A DNA stretch of 64,000 nucleotides from Arthrobacter sp. AQ5-05 (GTDB taxonomy: Bacteria > Actinomycetota > Actinomycetes > Actinomycetales > Micrococcaceae), in the NCBI RefSeq assembly GCF_003287975.1, contig NZ_QMKQ01000001.1:62001-126000 (forward strand). Direction: 5' to 3'. A program made the position numbers and the translations under genes. Shown piece by piece: positions 50,271-59,036 of this stretch. Below the pieces are notes generated by a model. That model ran no database searches. It was not told the origin of the DNA and was given only the letters and a program-made list of their open reading frames with translations. Positions within the stretch are counted from its first letter, which is position 1. Every line of letters starts with the position of its first letter.

Positions 50271-50793
50271 GACACGACGGCGCACCGCTCCCGGAGAGGT
50301 CGACGCCTGGCCCCGGTGCCTGGGGGTCGCACGCTGTCCGGCCGCCACCAATCCCGCCGCAACCGTCAGGGGGCGTCGTGCCAGCCGCGGCACCCAAGCC
50401 GGCTCGTCCATCATCGAATTCATCTTCCTGGTGGTGCTGCTCCTGGTGCCGTTGGTCTACCTGGTGGTGGGCGCCGCCCACGTCCAGGCGGCCAGCTATG
50501 CAGCCGTGGGTGCGGCGGACCACGCAGCCAAGGTCTTCGTTACTGCCCAAACCGAAAGCCAAGGCCGTGCAAGGGCGGCCGATGCCGTTCAACGCGCAGC
50601 AGCCAACATGGAGATCGGGCCCGGCCGCACGCATTTCACCTACAGCTGCCGGGGCACCTGCCTTTCAGCGGGAAGCACCGTGACGGTCCATGTGTCCATC
50701 AAAACGGTCCTTCCGCTGCTCCCCGAGGGCTGGGGCTGGAGCACCGGCAGTGTCGGGTCCGATGCAACCCAGCGGGTCGATCGATATGGGTAG
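50263..50793 (+). CDS. TadE-like pseudopilin 2
   Basis: The 176-residue protein has a longer basic N-terminus (RGRRASRGTQ), then AGSSIIEFIFLVVLLLVPLVYLVVGAAHV with Glu as the fifth residue of the mature helix, typical of TadE. Its periplasmic part contains CRGTC, a possible disulfide. It overlaps the previous gene by 8 bp and the next by 8 bp. Its C-terminus, DRYG, resembles the preceding protein's VRYG, suggesting the pair arose by duplication. Confidence 0.83.
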   Translation: MDRTRRRTAPGEVDAWPRCLGVARCPAATNPAATVRGRRASRGTQAGSSIIEFIFLVVLLLVPLVYLVVGAAHVQAASYAAVGAADHAAKVFVTAQTESQGRARAADAVQRAAANMEIGPGRTHFTYSCRGTCLSAGSTVTVHVSIKTVLPLLPEGWGWSTGSVGSDATQRVDRYG

Positions 50794-51319
50794 CCGCGCG
50801 GGAATACTCGTGAGGCCCCGCCCGGGGGACACACCCGCACCCCGGCCGGTTCCCGGCGGCCACCGGAGCGAGGCGCGAACCATGCTGCCACCGGGGCGCG
50901 AAGCGGGCCAATCCATGGTGCTGATCATCGGAATGGTAGCGATCGCCCTGCTGGCCATCAGCGTCGTGCTCGCCGCCACGGCGGTCAACGTCCAGGCGCA
51001 CAAGCTCCTCTCGGTGGCCGACGGCGCGGTCGCTGCGGCAGCCGACAACTTCGAGCTCACCGCCGGGGGAGAGGATATTGCCACGCTCCGCCTGCAACCC
51101 GCCGAGGTCCGGCACGCTGCGGAAAAGTACCTCGGTGACATCAACGCCGGGGCAGGCTTTTCCAACCTGCACATCGTTGCCGCGGGGGTGGAACCGGATG
51201 CTGTCACCGCACATGTTCGGCTCGGTGCGGTGGTGCACCCGCCCATCATCGGCTGGGTGGTCCCGAGCGGAGTGGATATCCGGGTGGATGCCTATGCGCG
51301 GACGCTGCTTTCGCGCTGA
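50786..51319 (+). CDS. TadG-like pilus-associated protein
   Basis: The 177-residue product has a hydrophilic N-terminus and then the TadG/Rv-type block [20 protein letters not shown], with the small residue before the hydrophobic helix. An extracellular part follows ([21 protein letters not shown]). Such proteins may tether the pilus to the surface. It starts 8 bp inside the previous gene and is the last gene of the operon. No terminator with a T-tract is obvious after it. Confidence 0.8.
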   Translation: MGSRAGILVRPRPGDTPAPRPVPGGHRSEARTMLPPGREAGQSMVLIIGMVAIALLAISVVLAATAVNVQAHKLLSVADGAVAAAADNFELTAGGEDIATLRLQPAEVRHAAEKYLGDINAGAGFSNLHIVAAGVEPDAVTAHVRLGAVVHPPIIGWVVPSGVDIRVDAYARTLLSR

Positions 51320-51494
51320 ATTCCCGTCGCACGGGCTCGGGGCGATGGGTACTGCAGTCGCAGTCCGGACCCCGGCGCCCGCGCTCGCCGGAATCGCACG
51401 GCCGACCGGATCCGAACCGCGGCACAGCCCCTTCGTGCCCGGACGCATTGGGCACAATCACCGGTCGGCGCAATGCCTGGCCCCGCAAATGTCG

Positions 51495-51513
51495 TAGGCT
51501 GGAAACTACCATG
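51495..51513 (+). promoter_or_regulatory. -10 of prfB and near-leaderless start
   Basis: TAGGCT (51495-51500), a TAnnnT -10, puts +1 about 4 bases before the ATG at 51511. No ribosome site is present, so translation is probably leaderless. Confidence 0.5.
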
Positions 51514-52626
51514 GCTTCAACTGACTTTTCTGCCGAAATCAAATCACTGCGCTCCACCTATGCCTCCATTGAAGAGGTTTCCGATGTGCCGCGCATCCGT
51601 GCGGACATTGCAATGCTCTCCGAGGAAGCCGGTGTGCCCGATCTTTGGGACAACCCGGCCGCCGCGCAGGTCGTCACCTCCAAGCTCTCGCACCGCCAAT
51701 CCGAGCTTGAACGACTCACCGTCATCCACAACCGCATCGAGGATCTGGAAGTGCTTGTCGAACTCGCGGAAATGGAAGGCGACGCCGACACCTTGCAGGA
51801 GGCCGAGACCGAATTCAAGTCGGTGCGCAAGGCCTTGGCCGACCTGGAAGTGGTGACCCTGCTCTCCGGCGAATTCGATTCGCGCGAGGCTGTTGTCACC
51901 ATCCGTGCCGGTGCCGGTGGCGTGGACGCCGCGGACTTCGCCGAGATGCTGATGCGCATGTACCTGCGGTGGGCGGAAAAGCGCGGTTACTCCACCCGGG
52001 TCATGGACACCTCATACGCCGAAGAGGCCGGCCTGAAGTCAGCGACCTTCGAGGTCAATGCCCCCTATGCGTACGGCACGCTGTCGGTCGAGGCAGGTAC
52101 CCACCGACTGGTGCGCATCTCTCCTTTCGACAATCAGGGCCGCCGCCAGACTTCTTTCGCCGCGGTCGAGGTCATCCCTTTGATCGAACAAAACGACTCA
52201 ATCGAGATCCCGGAAAATGAGATCCGCGTCGATGTGTACCGTTCCTCGGGCCCCGGCGGGCAGTCCGTGAACACCACTGACTCCGCGGTGCGCATGACTC
52301 ACATCCCCACGGGCATCGTGGTGTCGATGCAGAACGAAAAGTCGCAGATCCAGAACCGTGCGGCCGCGCTGCGCGTGTTGCAGTCGCGACTGCTGCTGGT
52401 GAAGAAGGCCGAACAGGATGCACAAAAGAAGCAGATGGCAGGCGACGTGAAGGCATCGTGGGGCGACCAGATGCGCTCCTACGTCCTCAACCCCTACCAA
52501 ATGGTGAAGGACCTGCGCACCGAGCACGAGGTTGGAAACACCTCTTCGGTGCTCGACGGCGAAATCGACGACTTCATCGACGCCGGGATCCGCTGGCGCG
52601 CCGCGCAGCGCCGCCCGGGAGCCTAA
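51511..52626 (+). CDS. prfB: Peptide chain release factor 2
   Basis: The 371-residue factor recognises UGA and UAA and triggers peptide release through the GGQ motif in [18 protein letters not shown]. An N-terminal coiled coil (residues about 1-100) precedes the domain with the codon-recognition region. No programmed frameshift site is seen near codon 25; the frame is continuous, as in actinobacteria. It is downstream of the tad operon on the same strand but has its own -10. Confidence 0.96.
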   Translation: MASTDFSAEIKSLRSTYASIEEVSDVPRIRADIAMLSEEAGVPDLWDNPAAAQVVTSKLSHRQSELERLTVIHNRIEDLEVLVELAEMEGDADTLQEAETEFKSVRKALADLEVVTLLSGEFDSREAVVTIRAGAGGVDAADFAEMLMRMYLRWAEKRGYSTRVMDTSYAEEAGLKSATFEVNAPYAYGTLSVEAGTHRLVRISPFDNQGRRQTSFAAVEVIPLIEQNDSIEIPENEIRVDVYRSSGPGGQSVNTTDSAVRMTHIPTGIVVSMQNEKSQIQNRAAALRVLQSRLLLVKKAEQDAQKKQMAGDVKASWGDQMRSYVLNPYQMVKDLRTEHEVGNTSSVLDGEIDDFIDAGIRWRAAQRRPGA

Positions 52627-52641
52627 ACACGCACCAACGCC

Positions 52642-52689
52642 AAGGAGGTCCCGCAGACACATTTCACCATGTGCCTGGGGGACCTCCTT
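52642..52689 (+). terminator. Terminator after prfB
   Basis: Arms AAGGAGGTCCC and GGGGACCTCCTT enclose a loop of about 25 bases containing a smaller hairpin. A few T follow. It lies 16 bp after the prfB stop. Confidence 0.7.
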
Positions 52690-52936
52690 CGTTGTCTGCA
52701 CGGAGTCAGGAACATCGGCGCACGGGGCCAAGGCCGGGCCGCAATCTCGGGATGCCGGTCGGCCCGTTCGGCGGCCTTTTGGGCCTCATAAGTGAATTTC
52801 CCGCTTGGACGTCCTACGATGTGGCTAAGGAACCACACGCAGGTCATGCGATGCCAAGCATCCAAGCACGGGTGCTTCGTGCCAATCGGTATGTGGTGTC
52901 CGGGTATCGTCCATTCGCAATCCCAGGAGTGCAGCA
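52690..52936. other. Gene-free stretch before scoA
   Basis: About 250 bp with no credible frame. The end holds the probable scoA promoter, within 52800-52930, and AGGAGTGCAGC (52926-52936) is the ribosome site. No operator-like palindrome is obvious. Confidence 0.4.
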
Positions 52937-53743
52937 ATGCTAGACAAGACCTACGAATCTGCCGGCGCCGCAGTAGCGGACATTCCCGAATCAGCATCCA
53001 TCGCGGTTGGCGGCTTTGGACTCTCGGGAAACACCAACGCACTGATCCGTGCGGTATTGGAAAGCGGGGTGGGCGACCTCAAAGTCGTCTCGAACAATTG
53101 CGGAACCGACGAGCACGGCCTGGGGATTTTGCTCGGTGCCGGCCGGATATCGAAGATGACGTCCTCCTACGTCGGGGAGAACAAGGAATTTGCGCGCCGC
53201 TACCTCAAGGGCGAACTGGAACTCGAACTGACACCGCAGGGTACCCTCGCCGAGAAACTGCGCGCGGGCGGAGCCGGAATTGCGGCCTTCTACACACGTA
53301 CCGGCGTCGGCACCCAGGTGGCCGAGGGTGGGCTGCCCCAGCGATACGGGCCAGACGGAGAAATCCTCCAGGCTTCCCAACCCAAGGACCAGCGTGACTT
53401 TGCGCTGGATGGGGAAACCAAGACATTTGTCCTTGAGGAATCCATCGTCACCGACTATGCGCTGGTGCATGCGGCCTACGGAGACCGTCATGGCAACCTC
53501 GTGTTCAACAAGGCCGCCCGGCAGTTTTCGCCCGTAGCGGCGATGGCGGGGAAGATCTGCATTGCCGAAGTGGAGCATTTGGTCGAGCCCGGCGAACTCG
53601 ATCCCGATGCGATCCACCTGCCCGGGGTCTTTGTCCACCGCGTGGTCGAGGTCGGAACCGACATCGAAAAGCCAATTGAAAAGCGCACCGTGCAGGCAGC
53701 AACCGCTGCATCGGGCGACCGGTCGCTGAAGAAGGAGGCCTAA
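52937..53743 (+). CDS. scoA: 3-oxoacid CoA-transferase subunit A
   Basis: The 268-residue subunit binds CoA; the motif is VGGFGLSGNTNALIRA near the N-terminus. It then has GAGRISKMTSSYVGENKEF, GTLAEKLRAGGAGIAAFYT and TGVGTQVAEGG, all typical of succinyl-CoA:3-ketoacid CoA-transferase. The enzyme moves CoA from succinyl-CoA to acetoacetate in ketone-body or aromatic degradation. It is longer than the usual 230 residues, by about 30 C-terminal residues ending GDRSLKKEA. It is followed by scoB after 3 bp. Confidence 0.93.
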   Translation: MLDKTYESAGAAVADIPESASIAVGGFGLSGNTNALIRAVLESGVGDLKVVSNNCGTDEHGLGILLGAGRISKMTSSYVGENKEFARRYLKGELELELTPQGTLAEKLRAGGAGIAAFYTRTGVGTQVAEGGLPQRYGPDGEILQASQPKDQRDFALDGETKTFVLEESIVTDYALVHAAYGDRHGNLVFNKAARQFSPVAAMAGKICIAEVEHLVEPGELDPDAIHLPGVFVHRVVEVGTDIEKPIEKRTVQAATAASGDRSLKKEA

Positions 53744-53746
53744 GCA

Positions 53747-54379
53747 ATGTCTTGGTCACGCAATGAAATGGCGGCCCGCGCCGCGCTTGAACTGCCCGAC
53801 GGAGCATACGTGAACCTGGGGATCGGCCTGCCCACGCTAGTGCCGAACTACGTTCCTGCCGACCGCACGTTGGTGCTCCAATCGGAAAATGGGATCCTTG
53901 GCGTTGGCCCGTATCCCGCCGAGGCAGATGTCGATCCCGACCTGATCAATGCCGGGAAGGAAACCGTGACAGTGCTTCCCGGCGCCAGCTACTTCGATTC
54001 GGCCACCAGCTTCGCGATGATCCGCGGCGGCAAGATCGACGCAGCAATCCTCGGTGCCATGCAGGTTTCCGCCGCCGGAGACCTGGCCAACTGGATGATT
54101 CCGGGCAAGATGGTCAAGGGCCCAGGCGGAGCCATGGACCTGGTCCACGGTGCCAAGCGCGTGATCGTCCTGATGGAGCATGTGGCCAAGGACGGCAGTG
54201 CGAAGATCGTCAACGAATGCTCCCTGCCCCTGACCGGCCGTGCGGTGGTGCAACGCATCATCACAGATCTCGCCGTCATCGACATCACGGATGCAGGGCT
54301 TCGTTTGATCGAATGCGCTCCCGGTGTCACCCCCGAGCAGGTCCAGTCCGCGACGGAAGCTCCGTTGCTGCTGGGGTAG
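53747..54379 (+). CDS. scoB: 3-oxoacid CoA-transferase subunit B
   Basis: The 210-residue catalytic subunit has the active-site glutamate in [10 protein letters not shown], preceded by the glycine-rich [14 protein letters not shown]. Later blocks [20 protein letters not shown] and [19 protein letters not shown] are typical of the family. It pairs with scoA directly upstream. A short intergenic gap to ftsE of about 290 bp follows. Confidence 0.95.
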   Translation: MSWSRNEMAARAALELPDGAYVNLGIGLPTLVPNYVPADRTLVLQSENGILGVGPYPAEADVDPDLINAGKETVTVLPGASYFDSATSFAMIRGGKIDAAILGAMQVSAAGDLANWMIPGKMVKGPGGAMDLVHGAKRVIVLMEHVAKDGSAKIVNECSLPLTGRAVVQRIITDLAVIDITDAGLRLIECAPGVTPEQVQSATEAPLLLG

Positions 54380-54670
54380 CGCCGATTCCCGGTCGTGCAG
54401 GAGGTCATCGATCCCTGCGCCGGGAGCGGGCGTGTCGTTGCCTTAGCGGGAGACTTGCCCGCGCGGTGTTGAGCCCGCGGTCCGCGGTTGAAGGCCACGG
54501 ATCGGATACGCAGCGCGCGCCCATCGGACTCACAGTTTCGGGACACACCCGCTTTTTGTCCCGGATGTGTGCCGCCGGGACGGATAGAGTTCAAGGGCTG
54601 GCTTTGCAACTTCCTTCAACAAAGTCCCGTGCCTGGATCATGCGCCGGCGATCCCGCGGGCAGAGCTGCG
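54380..54670. other. Gene-free stretch before ftsE
   Basis: About 290 bp between scoB and ftsE. I see neither a T-tracted terminator nor a convincing gene. The ftsEX promoter should be near the end, and the sequence just before ATG 54671 lacks a strong ribosome site (AGAGCTGCG). Confidence 0.4.
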
Positions 54671-55498
54671 ATGATTAGATTCGAAAACGTCACGATGGTC
54701 TATGACCAAAAGTCACGCCTTGGTTCGGAGAATGCGCGCCCTGGCCTCGACGACGTAACCATTGAAATTGACCGCGGTGACTTCGCGTTTCTTGTTGGGG
54801 CCTCCGGCTCCGGCAAGTCCACATTCCTCCGCCTGATCCTTCGCGAAATCGTGGCAACCGGTGGTTCGGTGCACGTTGCCGGACAGAACGTTGCACGTAT
54901 TCCATCGTGGCGCGTGCCCAAGCTGCGCCGAGGCATCGGCGTCGTGTTCCAGGACTTCCGCCTGTTGCCGCAGAAAAACGTGTTTGAGAACGTCGCGTTT
55001 GCGATGCAGGTGGTCGGTGAAAGCCGAAGCGCCATTCGAGACCACGTGCCAGAGGTCTTGAAACTTGTGGGCCTCGAAGGCAAGGAGAAGCGCCAGCCCG
55101 ACGAACTATCCGGCGGTGAACAACAGCGCGTGGCCATTGCCCGCGCCATTGCCAACAAGCCACAGATCCTGCTCGCCGACGAGCCCACGGGAAACCTTGA
55201 TCCGGCAACGAGCGTCGGGATCATGAACGTGCTGGACCGGATCAACCAAAACGGCACCACGGTGATCATGGCTACGCACGATGACGGCATCGTCAACTCG
55301 ATGCGTCGCCGGGTCGTCGAGCTTTCGCTCGGCAAGATCATGCGCGATGAAAGCGCCGGCGAATACACCTCGATGATCCCGGTGATCAACCAGGACGGCA
55401 CGCGCGAATTGCGGCAGGCCGATCACAGCACATGGCAAAAACCGTCGACCGGTAACCAGGCCTTTGCGCCGTTCGACACTGAGGACGACATGCCATGA
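54671..55498 (+). CDS. ftsE: Cell division ATP-binding protein FtsE
   Basis: A 275-residue ABC ATPase with Walker A GASGSGKS, signature [15 protein letters not shown] and Walker [13 protein letters not shown]. FtsE powers FtsX to activate cell-wall hydrolases at the septum. It is longer than the usual 225-230 residues because of a C-terminal tail of about 45 residues after the final strand ([13 protein letters not shown]). The start chosen is ATG 54671. Its stop overlaps the ftsX ATG (ATGA). Confidence 0.95.
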   Translation: MIRFENVTMVYDQKSRLGSENARPGLDDVTIEIDRGDFAFLVGASGSGKSTFLRLILREIVATGGSVHVAGQNVARIPSWRVPKLRRGIGVVFQDFRLLPQKNVFENVAFAMQVVGESRSAIRDHVPEVLKLVGLEGKEKRQPDELSGGEQQRVAIARAIANKPQILLADEPTGNLDPATSVGIMNVLDRINQNGTTVIMATHDDGIVNSMRRRVVELSLGKIMRDESAGEYTSMIPVINQDGTRELRQADHSTWQKPSTGNQAFAPFDTEDDMP

Positions 55499-56409
55499 AA
55501 CTCGGATTCATTCTTGGCGAAGTAGGCTCAGGCCTCCGCCGCAACCTTTCCATGGTCGTATCCGTCGTCTTGGTCACCTTCATTTCTTTGACCTTCGTGG
55601 GCACCGCTGCCCTGATGCAGATGCAGATCACGCAGATGAAGGGCTACTGGTACGACAAGGTCCAGGTGGCCATCTACCTCTGCGGTGAACACAATGAAGG
55701 GACCAACTGCGCCGAGGGCGCGGTCACGGAAGGCCAGCGCGGCGAAATCGAGTCCATGCTGGGCTCGGCGGCCGTCAAGCCATACGTGGAGAACTTCGAG
55801 TACGAATCGAAGGAGCAGGCGCTCACCCACTTCCGCGAACAGTTCGACAACTCCTCGATGAGCGAAACGGTCACGGCGGACCAACTGCCCGAGTCGTTCC
55901 GGGTTTCGCTGGTCGATCCGGAGAAATACCAGATCATCAAGGAACTCTTCTCGTCGATGGATGGCGTGGACGTGGTGGTTGACCAACGGGAGTTGCTGGA
56001 AAAGATCTTCTCCATCATCAATATCGCTTCCTTCGTCGCCATTGGCATTGCCGGGGTGATGATCCTGTGTGCCGTGCTGCTCGTGGGCACGACAATTCGC
56101 CTATCGGCCTACTTGCGCCGCCGCGAAACCGGCATCATGCGCCTGGTTGGCGCCTCAAAATCCTCACTCCAACTACCCTTTGTCCTGGAAGGTGTCATCT
56201 CCGCGCTGATTGGTGCGCTGTTGGCCTCCGGGGTCTTGTGGGCTGCGGTGAGATTCCTGATCGACGACAAGCTGGCCCTGGAGTACAAGGACACGGCATT
56301 CATTTCCACTGGCGAGGTATTCATGGTCGCGCCGTGGCTGATCCTGCTGGGTGTGGTTTTGGCTGGTGTATCGTCGTTGGTAACCTTGCGACGCTACTTG
56401 AAGGTTTAG
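55495..56409 (+). CDS. ftsX: Cell division protein FtsX
   Basis: The 304-residue permease-like protein has four transmembrane segments, at about residues 22-42, 178-202, 225-255 and 270-295. A large extracellular loop lies between the first two, with two cysteines ([10 protein letters not shown]) that may form a disulfide. The [21 protein letters not shown] block between helices is characteristic. It couples FtsE ATP hydrolysis to an outside hydrolase. The gene directly downstream encodes a LytM peptidase that is the natural candidate. Confidence 0.94.
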   Translation: MKLGFILGEVGSGLRRNLSMVVSVVLVTFISLTFVGTAALMQMQITQMKGYWYDKVQVAIYLCGEHNEGTNCAEGAVTEGQRGEIESMLGSAAVKPYVENFEYESKEQALTHFREQFDNSSMSETVTADQLPESFRVSLVDPEKYQIIKELFSSMDGVDVVVDQRELLEKIFSIINIASFVAIGIAGVMILCAVLLVGTTIRLSAYLRRRETGIMRLVGASKSSLQLPFVLEGVISALIGALLASGVLWAAVRFLIDDKLALEYKDTAFISTGEVFMVAPWLILLGVVLAGVSSLVTLRRYLKV

Positions 56410-56461
56410 TGCGTCGCTTCCTCATGTCAGACTCGCTTCCCATAGGACTCAAAGGACATTT

Positions 56462-57916
56462 ATGTTAGCCAAAGCAGTATGGTGCCGGATTGCGCGTTCA
56501 GGGGCCGTGGGTGCGCTTTCAATCGCACTCCTGGTTTCCGGAGGCGTAGGCGCCCACGCCGACGAGCTAGATGACCGCAAGGTCCAGGTAGAGCAGAACA
56601 TCGACAATCTCTCCGAGGATCTTGAAGTCCTTGACGGTGATATCAAGGCCACCGACGCAAAACTCCGTGGATTGCAGGCGCAGCTTCCCGCTGCCGAACA
56701 GGCCTTGGCCGATGCCCAGGGCAGGGTGCGCCGAGCTTCCGACGAAGCGGCGGACCTCGCCCGTCGGGTGCAGGCTGCCCGCGAAACCCGCGACCAGCTG
56801 AACGTGAAGATTGCCGAGGGCAAGGCGAAGCTGGAGGACTCCAAGCAAATCATTGGCCAGATCGCCACTGAGGCCTACAAACGTGGTGGGGTCTCGTCCG
56901 ACCTGTCCTTGCTGTTGAACGCGACCTCCGACGGCAACCTGGCAGCAGGGATGGACCTGGCCGACCAAGCCATGCGGTCGCAGAACGCGGCGCTGGATGC
57001 CCTCTCCGAGCAGTCCGCCACCGACGCAAATGCCAAGTTGCGGTTGGCAGCGGTGGAAGCCGAAATCACCGACCTCAAGTCCGCCGCCGATGCTGCGCTT
57101 GCGCGTGAACAAGTAGCCCGAGACGATGCGGAATCCAAGAAGCAGTCGCTCGACGGCATCATCACCCAGACCGACGCCTTAAGTGCAGAGCTCTTGGCCC
57201 AACGGCCCCGTATCCAGCAAAGACTGCGCGCCGAAGAAGTCGAAAAGGCCCAGGTCAATGCGGATATCAAGGAGCGGCAAGAACGGCTGATCCGCGAGGA
57301 AGCCGAACGCAAGCGCAAGGCCGCGGAGGCCGAACGCAAGCGCATCGCCGAGGCAAAGGCCAAGTGGGAGCGCGAGGAAACAGCGCGAGCCAAGAAGGCC
57401 AAGGAAGAAGCCGCGCGGCAGAAAAAGAAGGATACCTACGTCAAGCCCCAATACGTGGCGCCGAAGCCGCAAGCCGTTCCCCAGGAACGTAGTTCCTGGG
57501 GTCTGATCAAGCCCGTGTCCGGTGGACGACAGACCTCGGGCTTTGGCTGGCGACCCACCCCGTCCGGAACGATCGACTACGGGGGGCGTGGCGGCTATGT
57601 GCACGCCGGTGTCGACTGGGGCTTTGGCGGGCAGTGTGGTTCGCCGGTGCGTGCCGCTGCCGACGGCGAAGTGTGGATGGCTGGCTGGGGTGGAACCTCC
57701 GGAAACAAGGTCACCATCAGCCATGGCGTGGTCAAGGGCAGGGCCCTGGCCACAAACTACCACCACATGCAGCGTGTGGTGGTCAGCGCGGGGCAGCACG
57801 TCAAGCAGGGCCAGGTCGTCGGCTACGTCGGCACCACGGGCAACTCCACCGGCTGCCACATGCACTTTGAGACCATCGTCAACGGTACGGCCGTAAACCC
57901 ATTGGGACTTCTCTAG
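56462..57916 (+). CDS. Secreted LytM (M23) peptidase with coiled coil
   Basis: The 484-residue protein has a signal peptide cut after AHA near residue 36. A long coiled coil (about residues 40-300) follows, including an RKRKAAEAERKRIAEAKAK-type basic/acidic stretch. The C-terminal LytM domain has HAGVD and HMHFE, with YHHM between, so all zinc ligands and the catalytic His are present. It is built like EnvC but retains an intact active site, so it should cut peptidoglycan itself. Its place 52 bp after ftsX suggests FtsEX controls it. Confidence 0.9.
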   Translation: MLAKAVWCRIARSGAVGALSIALLVSGGVGAHADELDDRKVQVEQNIDNLSEDLEVLDGDIKATDAKLRGLQAQLPAAEQALADAQGRVRRASDEAADLARRVQAARETRDQLNVKIAEGKAKLEDSKQIIGQIATEAYKRGGVSSDLSLLLNATSDGNLAAGMDLADQAMRSQNAALDALSEQSATDANAKLRLAAVEAEITDLKSAADAALAREQVARDDAESKKQSLDGIITQTDALSAELLAQRPRIQQRLRAEEVEKAQVNADIKERQERLIREEAERKRKAAEAERKRIAEAKAKWEREETARAKKAKEEAARQKKKDTYVKPQYVAPKPQAVPQERSSWGLIKPVSGGRQTSGFGWRPTPSGTIDYGGRGGYVHAGVDWGFGGQCGSPVRAAADGEVWMAGWGGTSGNKVTISHGVVKGRALATNYHHMQRVVVSAGQHVKQGQVVGYVGTTGNSTGCHMHFETIVNGTAVNPLGLL

Positions 57917-57972
57917 CGGTAAGCTATAAGCTCGCCAAGTGAAGAAACCACTCGCGGAGAGGAGAAGCCAAC

Positions 57973-58455
57973 GTGTCTAAGAAAGACCCGCAAGAACGGA
58001 TCATTGCAAGCAACCGCAAGGCCCGACACGACTTCGAGATTCTCGATACCTACGAGGCCGGCATGGTACTCAGCGGGACCGAAGTCAAGTCGCTGCGTGA
58101 GGGTAAGGCATCGCTGGTCGACGGGTTTGGGCAGTTCTACCGCAACGAGTTGTACATTGAGAACGTCTACATTCCGGAATACCTCAACGGATCGTGGACT
58201 AACCACGCAGCGCGGCGGCGACGCAAGCTGCTGCTGCACCGCATGGAACTCCTGAAGATCGAGCGCAAGATCAACGAGGCAGGTCTGACGATCGTGCCGC
58301 TGAGCCTGTACTTCAAGAACGGGCGCGCGAAGATCGAAATCGGTGTGGTCCGCGGCAAGAAGGAATACGACAAACGCCAATCCCTGCGTGAAAAACAGGA
58401 CAACCGCGAAGCGCTGCGCACCATGCGGGAACGAAACCGCGGGGTGCGCGAGTAA
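57973..58455 (+). CDS. smpB: SsrA-binding protein SmpB
   Basis: The 160-residue RNA-binding protein starts with GTG and has KARHDFEILDTYEAGMVLSG, then GTEVKSLREGKASL, then FYRNELYIENVYIPEY. It ends with a basic tail (RERNRGVRE). It escorts tmRNA into stalled ribosomes. GAGAGGAGAAG precedes the start. The ssrA gene follows 110 bp downstream on the same strand, the standard pairing. Confidence 0.96.
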   Translation: MSKKDPQERIIASNRKARHDFEILDTYEAGMVLSGTEVKSLREGKASLVDGFGQFYRNELYIENVYIPEYLNGSWTNHAARRRRKLLLHRMELLKIERKINEAGLTIVPLSLYFKNGRAKIEIGVVRGKKEYDKRQSLREKQDNREALRTMRERNRGVRE

Positions 58456-58480
58456 GTCTGGTTGCGCCAAAGGAATAGAC

Positions 58481-58510
58481 CTGACGCTAATGTGCGTTAG
58501 ACTATATATG
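58481..58510 (+). promoter_or_regulatory. Promoter of ssrA
   Basis: CTGACG and TATATA (spacing 16) precede the tmRNA by about 55 bp. The region is notably AT-rich, and CTAA...TTAG forms a short inverted repeat between the elements. The leader would be removed by RNase P. Confidence 0.55.
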
Positions 58511-58565
58511 CACGGTTGATCCGTGTGGTTGGAGCGGCGCAAGCTGCTCATTGACAACAAAATAC

Positions 58566-58932
58566 GGGGATGATCGGTTTCGACGGTGTGAGTCGCGACA
58601 TGTGAAGCGGGCCGAGGATGCAAAGTTATCTCGTTAACGATCTTTGCAAAACAATAAGTGCCGACTCAAAGCGCACTGACTTCGCTCTCGCTGCCTAAGC
58701 AGCCAGACAGTCCGTAAGCCAGGGGATGCTATCGCCCCTGTTCCTTACGTCATTTAGATAGCCACTGCGGGTAGTTAGTGTTACCGGAACGACCCGCATA
58801 ATTTAGGTAACTGTGCCCGGACCAGCCGCTTGTTTGCAAGACGACTGGGGCAGAGAAAATCCAACGCAAACTGCGCCCGGAGAAGACCTGGCAACACCAC
58901 ATCGGACGGGAGTTCAATTCTCCCCATCTCCA
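58566..58932 (+). ncRNA. ssrA: Transfer-messenger RNA (tmRNA)
   Basis: The 367-base RNA has acceptor arms GGGGATG/CATCTCC with a G-U wobble at the third pair, the alanine identity signal, then discriminator A. The T arm reads GGGAGTTCAATTCTCCC. The tag frame runs from 58660 to the TAA at 58696-58698, encoding ADSKRTDFALAA. The tag ends ALAA, so tagged proteins go to ClpXP-type proteases. CCA is not encoded. Confidence 0.95.
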
Positions 58933-58937
58933 CAACG

Positions 58938-58975
58938 AAGGCCCTGCAGATCCACGGATCCGCAGGGCCTTTCTT
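58938..58975 (+). terminator. Terminator after tmRNA
   Basis: Arms AAGGCCCTGC and GCAGGGCCTT (with additional GATCC/GGATC pairing) are followed by T-rich TTTCTTG. It is a strong terminator that starts 5 bp after the mature tmRNA. Confidence 0.8.
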
Positions 58976-59036
58976 GCGCCTGCACGATTTTTCGAACCAA
59001 GGACCCTGATCGAAGCGGTGGCATGCAGGACCGCAG

